From: a virus
Direction: 5' to 3' (one strand)
DNA: 29,926 nt
IMG/VR virus record: IMGVR_UViG_3300006923_001082
Span: 1 to 29,926 of that record
Shown: piece by piece, positions 26,101-29,926 of the stretch
Position numbering within the stretch: position 1 is the stretch's first letter
Layout: the number at the start of each line of letters is the position of its first letter
Notes under the pieces: generated by a model
What the model was told of the DNA's origin: nothing
The model's database searches: none
Seen by the model: the letters and a program-made list of their open reading frames with translations, nothing else
Position numbers and translations under genes: made by a program

Positions 26101-28588
26101 AGAGAAACTTGAGAAGGCTGGGATTGACCCCGAAAAGATTAATCCTAACTACCGTGGATCAACAGATGCTCTTACAGCTGATGAGAAGTACGGAGAGGCT
26201 CTCACAGGTATTTCGGATCATTATACGGGACGGGCGAAGGAAAAATATAAAAACAATATGACGGCACTACAGGATGGTTTATGGGCATGGTCTCGTAGAA
26301 TGAATGGAGAGCGAGCTGGTACTGGTTCTGGTTTTGATCCTATTATGGCAGGGAAGTATAGAAATCCTGATGGGTCTCCTCATATGGGAGACCACTCTAG
26401 AGTATTTAGCGCAGAGCTTCTAGTTAAGTATCCTGAGTTTAGAAAGAACTTTGAAACCGATCTTAGAAAGATTGTTGCTAATTATTCTAGAACTATGGGT
26501 GCTCAGATTAGAGCACAAGAGGTTCTTAATGATTGGATGAAACACCTCATGGTAGGCGTAGATCAAAAATACTTAAAGAATATTAGGTGGGATGATATCT
26601 TTGATCTCATAGAAGCTAGAGTAAATAACATGACTGAGATTATTAATAAGTCAGGCACGATGAAAATAGGAGGCGAAGAGCGTAGGAGTTTGGTAGATGC
26701 TGTAAAACTTGCTAAGCATGCATATTATGATATGATTGGCAGACCTTATCACGAAGGATGGATGGAGCAAACGAGTCTGGTAAAAGCAGCTAATAACGTA
26801 GCCCAATCTATGTTTGGACCTGGTATCTCAACAGCAGTAGCATTGGTAGAGTTTCCTATGGCTATTCTCGCTCGATCAGGAGACCTTGGTGGTCTTGTGA
26901 ATGGTATGGGAATAGCTGCTCGGAATGTCAAACATATGAATACACTCGAGCGTAGTGACCTGGAGGGGACTTCGTTTGTTTTAGATAACTACGTACACTC
27001 GGGTTTACATAGACATCTTTCTTCAATAGGAGATGATTTAGAATCTAGAGTATCAACCAGAATTCGTATGGCATGGTCAAAGATGTTTGAGGGTAGTGAA
27101 CGAGTAGGAACCATGGATAAAGTTATGGAGAATATAAACAACTTTCTAGAGGGTACAGCTAAAATAGGCAGTGAACTCTCCGGTTTACGTCAGGCAATCA
27201 ATTTGGTCAAAGCCGTAGCCGTAGGAAAAGCCAAGTATACTATAATGAAAAATGTAGATGGTCTTATGAAATTTGGAGAATTATTAGATATTCATAAGAT
27301 AAAGACAGCCTCTACTCCAGGGGAGAGGGTAAAGTATATCAAAGGAATAGCTAGAAAAGCCGGAGTTAATCCTACTCTAGCGTTTCGGTGGTATCGGGCA
27401 GGATTGGTAGGAGATAATGATGGGATACTGTTGGGTAAGGTTGTTAAGAATCTTCTTGGGATGGGGTCTACACTAGAGGGAAAATCCTTTGACCTTGGGC
27501 TCATGTATCGAGGTATGGTTGAAATGGAGCATACTGTAGGGGCTGGTAAAGCTTTATATGAAGATGTCTTTGATCGTCTAGCGTTATTCTTAGAACTACA
27601 TGCACACGATCTCTCACCAGAGCCTAGAGGTCTCGTGAGGTTTGGAATGTACAATAGTCCACTCGGTCGCTTGTTTGCATTCTATGCTTCTTACCCCATC
27701 TCGTTCTTTATGGCATACTTTAAGAAAAACCCAAGTGAGATGGGAACTATAGGAGCTTTGGCTACTATTTTAACTCTTACAGGATTCGAGGCATTTCATA
27801 TGCAGGTTCGTGCACTACAGCGGGGTGATGACTGGGATGAGGTTGCTGAGAAATGGAAGGAGAATCCTTGGGCTATGTTGTTTAGACATGGATCTAATAC
27901 TCCATGGTTAGGGTATACTAATGGCTTAATTAGAGAAACTGTGTTCTTACCTGGCATTAATAAAATTCTAGGAGATAGAGATTATCCGGTTTCTGTAGGA
28001 CATACTGCGGGTCTAGGGGCTGTAACTAAATTATTTGATTCTCTACGAGATGTTGTTAAAGGGAATCTACTTACCCGGGGTGCAAATAACGCATCCAGTA
28101 ATATGCGATCTATTGATCGTCTTATGACTGGTTTTGATTTAGAAAGTGGTGGTGAGTCTGCACAGGCTAGTAAATTCTTCGAAGTTCTTTATGATACAAT
28201 GCTTCCTACGAAGGCATTCTATTGGGTTCTAATAGATAAGATGTTTGATTATGAATTTGATCCTCAGGTATCTGATAATCAGGAAGTAATCATGAGAGCA
28301 TATAGACCTATCCTAGAAGCTTTAGAGCAGTCTGGAGATTCGAAAGAATTCGAAAGAATAATGAGAGAGCTTAATAAAGAGCACTTTAGTAATAAACGTA
28401 TACATCCAAGTATGCCCAGTAGAGAGACTCCATTATTTCCACAGCAAAGAAAAGATGTTCCTACCCCTACGGGACCAATGCCAGAGTTCTATAAACCAAA
28501 GAGCGTTCCACAGGTAAATCCACAAGATGTTGTGGCTTCTTTATTGAAGACCCCTACATATAGTAGTATACCAGAGGATTTGGTCTAA
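17174..28588 (+). CDS. Giant internal virion/ejection protein, T7 gp16-like position, 3,804 aa
   Basis: A single uninterrupted frame of 11.4 kb; T7 gp16 is 1,318 aa. TAGGA overlapping the upstream stop, with a 6-nt spacer, precedes the ATG. Hydrophobic Gly-rich segments lie near residues 276-293, 415-456 and 481-509 (QASLLFGGAGFVLGGVLSGL), and others near 3210-3250 and 3500-3545 (LFAFYASYPISFFMAYF). Long charged, probably coiled-coil regions lie near 660-850 and 1790-2130. Two segments look like winged helices (about 2447-2480 and 2705-2763). The block PHMGDHSRVF...Y.RTMGAQIRAQEVL (about 3070-3125) and the C-terminal LGRL...SYPISFF followed by a Gly/Ala helix resemble large phage internal virion proteins. 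The transglycosylase domain at the N-terminus of T7 gp16 is not seen; muralytic activity seems to sit in the separate 8800-12015 gene. Likely role: inner-membrane part of the DNA-ejection conduit. Function of most of its length is unknown. Confidence 0.75.
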   Translation: MTTFTTHPAFNQGPSFSDRLRWASDRAPRAIFPAAMKTEIMDEAARNKVQVNDSGKSGDLSFYTGHRRTDVDDFWKPRLLTNRAHWRSGLYGASPFAVNYDRQLANMEDKNIESSPWNLWGGLTAGQDEEWKLTDLNPVVGMVKYNAKAIRWLSNNWNFDSVIEMTEQVDPTFKDFKTDGWIDALNKEFGKQADLARKALEQNGWDPESHGIGTKNAQAYTYLAKRRLRDIYLQQWAQSRYDYQDYITGENSNKVFGDIGKGLLVDIFTDYEIALDTVVTIPLTGGVGTLLKTGGEALKAAGRIKRLAGSIRKGKYSAMIWDTIDVPLGVGKGVRKVKVLHLTDSKGIVKTAPIFENEVLELRKLGVLKDVPLIGKKLVTGKMLVGESRLAQRFAQGTSEKLISSMGWGSIKLGSVAEFLAFQNASRSVASLGHTASASGIWGAATGVGWSIGSQKDRRIIADLTYGIGNHDVTFSGGEAVQASLLFGGAGFVLGGVLSGLFRGSFYTNFWNSARKHGWNPSEMWKNRVLGHSPTTTVDGTPEGLIKQLTKDHYLKFLADILDQTAGETGHGARLLDDAMFEKNHLLADDVGMFLEYIYKKLNGNYIPIEALEPIIMRFIADAGKHGPANLTERLAMNKKRAAELWRKARKNISEEKGKPAIEVPVPERDHSGLNTFQRTKLTTLQNDIDTIRKRANREKKNGRVEDETHKAYDEAIDALEKWYEKEGIDFLPTEMIPEIRFKDYNFSVTEEGAFLAKLIQIAESIEEAGWRGAPKKEIKGLEQDFARALESIDKTFARRDKKTRLQALEDDINILMPEIRKAGDEGQALVKEKLLNLLVKKLGAESPQGDHAKSGAWFDRVMRSGPGKGLTKIATLGSGYSSMVYSIAHEIRLLARMIDSSHEALADDIALFGRMRSVWSAQRQAFRDGGHVVTAVNRAETELGVVSTNVIQDIVSAKRLAGEAITAEDFSRAGFNFRDTVSALKHAEDISKAVQTFFGSNLERGVEVQLLKKAMDSDRYISMMFVDTLPDSEILRIGREAWEIQAKELWLDKTVAWVELEALGLLNLAKDEGGNILGIHSIPEDSFFNVGLPVQEIEKLLTKLSREDLRAWQGLADRNRIAQGLDVHPNRLDNLTATLEKKRLDINKVSPETVESYYKGSKGRYLVALGENNLPKAAKELYTLQRQISEFKRFNPESSVEHSLYLKEHLQHLEKEYGITIVDPMSQPYTKDVTWIVDKWHSDPKPGALTKDPVVIAVNHPEVRRGTKILKEARVVVTDIVGAQDIPAVGYMKDLADSIGVVEKGQKVVHTPVSGEPRFTEPLVIEKIVIKTSTEDLDATRVLRANEIYKDKYQGEVEIGALTKDEARRYAMEDATRELKKAKPEEYTHTMVKVEGIDDLIPSHELQTVGRNLTPDEFDGAAKYLRYNSLYNAEDYDMLGAHDLMTLVEALSGTTLSPIEIGITKRALRNSGITSSDLTEHLTTSQSMRELFSLAMQNDIDISTFIPAYLQKTIQDASKVNRRNVVTWLNETNPKPAKSELLKAIGTPDRVKEAVDLINKRIYDLEDLLPESSILVERGVISLDDDGVASLLKPLQGEDLEVYTAAVNKVKSKYESRLTTEQLGLIRREEWDTLAATSTDILHKIHEIKQGFINDNLARISSGEASVNNRIAMTNAIEEEFPGLKLWDPADDISDDIFRASVSKWENSFADAHGTGLHREASDFVGPPKPTVEIKQPKVVDPITPEEMASHMASDTQVGKVLDESSKKNAKHVTQSQRVQKYFPESTSDQLKDRKYIASKMAEVKRLEYLDNVDARITSDLNKVSAAISEVEERIGALRELPPEVMKEHSDLLVKEMILRTDLAEAKIKREFGGYDKDVEKLEKEILDKVDDMLALDESDLALRIKGDRLDFEESLPSAYRGMSPEDIKQSIVDLKEVRSDVIKRKKKYKKDSPKYNKALGEERALSGGINKLEASMDIADQAVTSISALQDEMSLAVAKLEDRILKIHGTRKFMDPKADEVITHIQNKLDKNIKRQTKLIPLNTLEDRMDRLMLDRERLNYIKTLRDENYDLTDFSKGATLMELLDTKLHWWEQGKLAKEANAELKLETEALHKELARVEQKVFGTGEHALIPERKRTGTVGDYIYLMSRRPERAEEYLKGIAVAALSYAKKKGWIATEANTSIAPESLLGQEMEDILQDFFTMATLPYHKYNTSPVEQIVAYANASGNPMTPHNADYLAKNLFSYERVLNPDTGKYFDRRVPKKRRFRGGEDSKVPMGLLIYQAANEIRRRRGGLTKLLQYPEARKHANSPYDDLFDPDSGDWAGSIDRFADPFGYEYGSTFGKPLASLEELAGREQFNEIVKSYFGKTAGLTIIEQAEKDRQYALVRLIMEQDKGGSRILRRGRERTVEEELSSREVRVKKDRVLREEEFPHRSEIYRKDGVIRPDKVAKMLRDRGFADASVATVRSDINALKNFYADSLSIFKEVEGSVRILNSSPETFRKWLDKAFSGDTHSFMGKPSQQLIDVKMDGKSLMDNSKYYLSNADELEVKLLGSVLSEGEREAVIQQMKTHLDVYTRDYDRFLDNIVIYGSDPISYMKNRMMLIEEELSKPRFTYIEDNKWFVKHGWARPDRERAFVISKGDYARYNKLQIEKAVLRRKLSNIKKDIYTTLARDIEQFEVPVVAKWLPDAAHGDTMFKLKDLLDTDAIRKKDFLAMHKMTDAQWKSTIYPHLVKLRKEGFVDTVNKRWQLTEKGRNHVDANEPIVINVHTPRDSFSPVVNKELLSNTQAKKLLGLSDSSTIKIQARDKQGFTKAMRQQYNNMVTLKRQSIKRGDLKMVAMYESQIRALKAQAITAETEVGMMLMKELRQIYKELEDIRNMRMYGQEVGPNAFKKFKNLTKVYEKGMKRAQFLEVRKHQIIDSLQEILGKKIYKDGAFAPPTSSVFSTSKRKLMSTADVGEDVGTTSSAAGLIEKLEKAGIDPEKINPNYRGSTDALTADEKYGEALTGISDHYTGRAKEKYKNNMTALQDGLWAWSRRMNGERAGTGSGFDPIMAGKYRNPDGSPHMGDHSRVFSAELLVKYPEFRKNFETDLRKIVANYSRTMGAQIRAQEVLNDWMKHLMVGVDQKYLKNIRWDDIFDLIEARVNNMTEIINKSGTMKIGGEERRSLVDAVKLAKHAYYDMIGRPYHEGWMEQTSLVKAANNVAQSMFGPGISTAVALVEFPMAILARSGDLGGLVNGMGIAARNVKHMNTLERSDLEGTSFVLDNYVHSGLHRHLSSIGDDLESRVSTRIRMAWSKMFEGSERVGTMDKVMENINNFLEGTAKIGSELSGLRQAINLVKAVAVGKAKYTIMKNVDGLMKFGELLDIHKIKTASTPGERVKYIKGIARKAGVNPTLAFRWYRAGLVGDNDGILLGKVVKNLLGMGSTLEGKSFDLGLMYRGMVEMEHTVGAGKALYEDVFDRLALFLELHAHDLSPEPRGLVRFGMYNSPLGRLFAFYASYPISFFMAYFKKNPSEMGTIGALATILTLTGFEAFHMQVRALQRGDDWDEVAEKWKENPWAMLFRHGSNTPWLGYTNGLIRETVFLPGINKILGDRDYPVSVGHTAGLGAVTKLFDSLRDVVKGNLLTRGANNASSNMRSIDRLMTGFDLESGGESAQASKFFEVLYDTMLPTKAFYWVLIDKMFDYEFDPQVSDNQEVIMRAYRPILEALEQSGDSKEFERIMRELNKEHFSNKRIHPSMPSRETPLFPQQRKDVPTPTGPMPEFYKPKSVPQVNPQDVVASLLKTPTYSSIPEDLV

Positions 28589-28637
28589 GTGTCGTAGAAA
28601 CGGGTATAGTAGTAAGTGTATACATAGTTCCTAGGAT

Positions 28638-28699
28638 CCTAAGGATACTTTCCCACCTTTATATTAAAAGTGTGTAGATACATTCAAAGTATCCTTAGG
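28638..28699. repeat. 14-bp perfect inverted repeat with 34-nt spacer
   Basis: CCTAAGGATACTTT (28638-28651) is the exact reverse complement of AAAGTATCCTTAGG (28686-28699). The left arm abuts a 10-bp palindrome, TAGGATCCTA (28632-28641), and the right arm overlaps a further palindrome. There is no T-run at the 3' side, so it looks more like a protein-binding or genome-end structure than a terminator. Confidence 0.85.
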
Positions 28700-28712
28700 T
28701 CCAAGGACCTAA
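28695..28712. repeat. Palindrome with 8-bp arms
   Basis: TTAGGTCCAAGGACCTAA has perfect 8-bp arms around an AA centre. It overlaps the right arm of the 14-bp inverted repeat at 28686-28699, so the two structures would be mutually exclusive if extruded or folded. A possible operator or hairpin. Confidence 0.8.
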
Positions 28713-28766
28713 TTTCAAAGTGAGAAGCTCTTTGTGTATCTTGGATCTCTAAGGTATGCGGATTAT

Positions 28767-28786
28767 GGATACTCTATAGGGTATCC
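28767..28786. promoter_or_regulatory. 20-bp dyad containing CTATAGGG (possible phage-type promoter or operator)
   Basis: GGATACTCTATAGGGTATCC is a dyad with one mismatched pair, centred on CTATAG. The CTATAGGG core equals the initiation part of the T7 RNA-polymerase promoter, while the upstream specificity part differs. No second copy was seen at other gene starts in the window, so a promoter role is tentative; operator or structural dyad is equally possible. Confidence 0.3.
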
Positions 28787-28846
28787 TAGGAATCGACTAG
28801 GGGGTCGAGAATATACACGGGGGTATTAGATACTTGGCGCAACGCA

Positions 28847-28864
28847 CGTCCCCCGCCGTCCCCC
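28847..28864. repeat. Two direct CGTCCCCC copies
   Basis: CGTCCCCC occurs at 28847-28854 and 28857-28864, 10 bp apart, the second followed by AAAACAAGGGG, which can pair CCCC with GGGG. One helical-turn spacing would suit paired protein binding, but two copies are weak evidence. Confidence 0.5.
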
Positions 28865-28994
28865 AAAACAAGGGGTCATACAGGGGCAATAACGCATCCT
28901 ATGGGGATTCATGGGCTAATAATCAGGATTGCCTCTCGTAAACCCTTGGTATCAAAGGACTTATGACGCTGTACGGAATCCACATTGGTAGTAT

Positions 28995-29023
28995 GCAGGG
29001 TCACTGTGACAACCTGCTTTTTT
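28995..29023 (+). terminator. Rho-independent terminator before the GC-rich small-gene region
   Basis: GCAGG (28995-28999) plus GTCA (29000-29003) pair with TGAC (29007-29010) and CCTGC (29013-29017) around a CTG loop, with an AA bulge on the 3' arm. A run of six T (29018-29023) follows directly. It would end late transcripts or act as an attenuator for the gene at 29052. Confidence 0.7.
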
Positions 29024-29051
29024 CCCCTCGTACGTGTAAGGAGACATGAAA

Positions 29052-29255
29052 ATGACTGACGCACGAATCATCGAACAGGGCGAAGCCCTGCTCAACACAC
29101 CTGAGTTACAAAATCGCAAATGGTTCTTGAACGGCAACTTGCAACGCCAAGTTACCCGCCTGAAAAACGGCACAGGAAACCTTGCTCACGCCCGCAAGAA
29201 AGTCCTCGCCCGCGTGGGGAACGTGCTCAAACACAACAAAATGGAAATCAAGTGA
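29052..29255 (+). CDS. Small basic hypothetical protein
   Basis: 67 aa. Two ATGs are possible. AAGGAG at 29038-29043 is only 2 nt from the ATG at 29046 but 8 nt from the ATG at 29052, so 29052 is preferred (MTDARIIEQG). The protein is basic and probably helical, with Arg/Lys-rich stretches (RQVTRLKNG, HARKKVLARVGNVLKHNK). No membrane segment or known motif is seen. Codon use (CGC, CTG, GCC, CTC) differs clearly from the AT-rich late genes. It lies just past the terminator as first gene of the GC-rich region, a place typical for early host-interaction or nucleic-acid-binding proteins, but the function is unknown. Confidence 0.6.
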   Translation: MTDARIIEQGEALLNTPELQNRKWFLNGNLQRQVTRLKNGTGNLAHARKKVLARVGNVLKHNKMEIK

Positions 29256-29335
29256 TTTCACGCCCGTGTTGAGAATCCCAACGACATCCCTTCCTTCGGG
29301 CGGGGCTGTCTATTGCGACTCTCGCATAACCCACG

Positions 29336-29355
29336 CACAAGGGGTACGACTTGTG
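29336..29355 (+). other. Hairpin downstream of the 67-aa gene
   Basis: CACAAG (29336-29341) and CTTGTG (29350-29355) form a perfect 6-bp stem with an 8-nt loop, followed by only three T. It could be a weak terminator or processing site 80 nt after the stop of the gene at 29052. Confidence 0.35.
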
Positions 29356-29381
29356 TTTCACACGGGGGATTGGAGGCAGTT

Positions 29382-29594
29382 TTGGTACTAGCCACAATCA
29401 GAGACGGGCGTATAATACGCAGGACGAACTTCGCATGGATACCACAAGGACAAACACGCCCTGCGTGGGGTAAGCGTGGGGGTCGCTGGCATTGGAAGCG
29501 TGGCTTCGTGCCTTTCCTCGCTACGTGCATGAAGGACATCAAGGAATCGCAACTGTGTCCCGCCTCAGCACCTAACACACTAACGCTCGCATGA
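29382..29594 (+). CDS. Doubtful small ORF with TTG start, Arg/Trp-rich
   Basis: A 70-aa reading frame beginning at TTG, with GGAGG at 29372-29376 and a 5-nt spacer. The product is rich in Arg, Trp and Gly (RPAWGKRGGRWHWKRG) and shows no recognisable domain. A TATAAT element and several hairpins lie inside it, which argues for a non-coding region instead. It is kept because the ribosome binding site is perfect and the neighbouring small genes use similarly strong sites. Confidence 0.25.
   Translation: MVLATIRDGRIIRRTNFAWIPQGQTRPAWGKRGGRWHWKRGFVPFLATCMKDIKESQLCPASAPNTLTLA
29389..29420 (+). promoter_or_regulatory. Sigma70-like promoter with dyad over the -10 element
   Basis: A perfect TATAAT (29411-29416) lies 16 nt after TAGCCA (29389-29394), which matches TTGACA at four of six positions. 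The -10 is embedded in the 13-bp dyad GCGTATAATACGC (29408-29420), so a repressor or other factor could bind over it. It points toward the small genes at 29635 and 29799. T7-type phages use host promoters at the start of their early region, which fits. Chance occurrence in coding sequence is the alternative. Confidence 0.45.
29488..29512 (+). other. Nested hairpin, possible structured leader RNA
   Basis: GAAGC/GCTTC (loop GTG) is enclosed by GGCA/TGCC with a small internal loop. Another 5-bp hairpin, CACGC-CCT-GCGTG, lies at 29455-29467. Both fall downstream of the TATAAT element, so they would be near the 5' end of that transcript. Confidence 0.35.
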
Positions 29595-29634
29595 GCCCCA
29601 AGCGTGAGGGTATCACGCACAACGGAGATTTGCT

Positions 29635-29697
29635 ATGAATTATCACACACCTGACGAGTGGTATGACGCTTGGGAAGCGTATACCACGCAAGGCTAA
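29635..29697 (+). CDS. Very short ORF, 20-aa acidic aromatic peptide
   Basis: MNYHTPDEWYDAWEAYTTQG: GGAG at 29624-29627 with a 7-nt spacer gives a credible ribosome binding site. The peptide is acidic and rich in Trp and Tyr. Two strong hairpins follow within 60 nt. It may be a genuine micro-protein or a leader peptide for the gene at 29799. Function is unknown. Confidence 0.4.
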   Translation: MNYHTPDEWYDAWEAYTTQG

Positions 29698-29711
29698 ACG
29701 CCCTTGCCTTA

Positions 29712-29733
29712 CGACTCCTGTTCGCAGGAGTCG
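29712..29733 (+). other. Strong hairpin with 9-bp perfect stem and UUCG loop
   Basis: CGACTCCTG (29712-29720) and CAGGAGTCG (29725-29733) pair perfectly around TTCG, an exceptionally stable tetraloop closed here by G-C. The stem can extend further after two mismatches (CCT/AGG side). No T-run follows, so it is not a classical terminator. It may be an RNase processing site, a translation-control element or part of a small RNA. Confidence 0.75.
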
Positions 29734-29738
29734 GTAGG

Positions 29739-29757
29739 CGTGAGCGTTTGACTCACG
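29739..29757 (+). other. Second hairpin following the UUCG hairpin
   Basis: CGTGAG (29739-29744) pairs perfectly with CTCACG (29752-29757) around a 7-nt loop. It begins 5 nt after the UUCG hairpin and ends 30 nt before the GGAGG of the next gene, so both hairpins belong to its leader. Confidence 0.6.
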
Positions 29758-29798
29758 AACCCTGCATGAGGGACATCATGCGAAACTGGAGGTGTCTT

Positions 29799-29926
29799 AT
29801 GGCTACAAGCCTTAAAACACTCGAAGCACAAGTGGCTGAACTTACAGCACTCGTGACCATCCTTGCTACGCAAGGGGCATCGGTTACCGTAACCGAAACG
29901 AAACCAGCGAAGAAATCCCGCAAGAA
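29799..29926 (+). CDS. Small helical protein with basic tail (3' end outside window)
   Basis: The frame is open to the window end (42 complete codons). GGAGG at 29788-29792 with a 6-nt spacer sets the ATG; an in-frame ATG at 29766 lacks such a site. The start, SLKTLEAQVAELTALVTILA, has leucine/aliphatic heptad spacing typical of a short coiled coil. A Thr/Val-rich linker and a Lys/Arg-rich tail (KPAKKSRK) follow. This suggests an oligomerising, nucleic-acid-binding small protein, but the remainder is missing and no family is recognised. Confidence 0.6.
   Translation, partial: MATSLKTLEAQVAELTALVTILATQGASVTVTETKPAKKSRK

Larger units (their letters stand above)
28589..29040. other. Long intergenic, palindrome-rich region between late and GC-rich small genes
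   Basis: About 450 bp without a convincing gene on either strand. It holds nested inverted repeats (28630-28800), two CGTCCCCC copies, short G- and C-runs and a terminator. It lies exactly where the late operon ends and base composition changes. In T7-like phages the concatemer junction, terminal repeat and short repeat arrays sit at this point, which makes that the leading but unproven interpretation. Confidence 0.6.

Noticed and set aside
17174-28588. N4-type virion RNA polymerase, suggested by the huge size of the protein
   Set aside because: I could not find the single-subunit polymerase motifs in a convincing order, and the neighbouring terminase and ejection genes are T7-like, not N4-like. 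Size alone is not evidence.
29046-29051. ATG at 29046 as start of the small basic protein
   Set aside because: Only 2 nt separate it from AAGGAG. The ATG two codons later has a normal 8-nt spacer.
29258-29620. 120-aa reading frame on the minus strand
   Set aside because: Its composition (Cys, Arg, Pro, Ser scattered) and lack of a ribosome binding site mark it as a shadow of GC-rich DNA; all convincing genes are on the + strand.
28589-29926. tRNA genes or CRISPR repeats in the GC-rich, hairpin-rich region
   Set aside because: No cloverleaf with a T-loop GGTTC-like box and no regularly spaced direct repeats were found; the hairpins are isolated.

Overview
The window reads as part of the genome of a short-tailed (podovirus-type), T7-related lytic bacteriophage. 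The strongest anchor is a large terminase subunit of the T7 gp19 type. It is preceded by a small gp18-like terminase subunit and followed by genes with the order and sequence character of the T7 internal virion (ejection) proteins gp14, gp15 and gp16. The host cannot be named from the sequence. An ejectosome plus a virion lysozyme suggests a Gram-negative bacterium. No portal, major capsid, tail-tube, polymerase, holin or integrase gene is visible, so those must lie outside the window.

Layout. (1) Positions 2-4393: a tail fibre/tail spike open at its 5' end, with two tandem pectate-lyase-type beta-helix modules that share a duplicated junction. (2) 4412-4603: an unknown 63-aa protein. (3) 4740-6890: a second, shorter beta-helix spike without an obvious virion anchor and with an inserted small beta domain. 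(4) 6887-8791: the terminase pair. (5) 8800-12015: a mosaic virion protein with a T4-lysozyme-like domain, a LysM repeat and a lysine-rich stretch. (6) 12028-12702, 12708-17165 and 17174-28588: gp14-, gp15- and gp16-like ejection proteins. The last two are far larger than in T7 (1,485 and 3,804 aa). All of these genes are on the + strand and tightly packed, so they probably form one late operon whose promoter lies upstream of the window.

After 28588 the character of the DNA changes. From 28589 to about 29040 there is no convincing gene but a dense set of inverted repeats built on CCTAAGG/CCTAGG-like words, then a good intrinsic terminator. From about 28.8 kb onward the sequence is clearly GC-richer (hand counts on sample lines: 31/60 and 39/60, against 20/60 and 28/60 in the giant gene). 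It carries very small genes with strong ribosome binding sites, a TATAAT element inside a perfect dyad, and several strong hairpins. The simplest reading is that the late region ends at 28588, that 28589-29040 is the genome-end or concatemer-junction region, and that the early or accessory region starts near 29052.

How the genes fit together: the spikes bind and probably degrade a surface polysaccharide, the terminase packages concatemeric DNA, and the lysozyme/LysM protein with the three ejection proteins would open the cell wall and form the conduit for genome entry. The most unusual points are the very large ejection proteins, the separation of the muralytic domain from the gp16-like protein, the gene order inverted relative to T7, and the palindrome-rich late/early junction.
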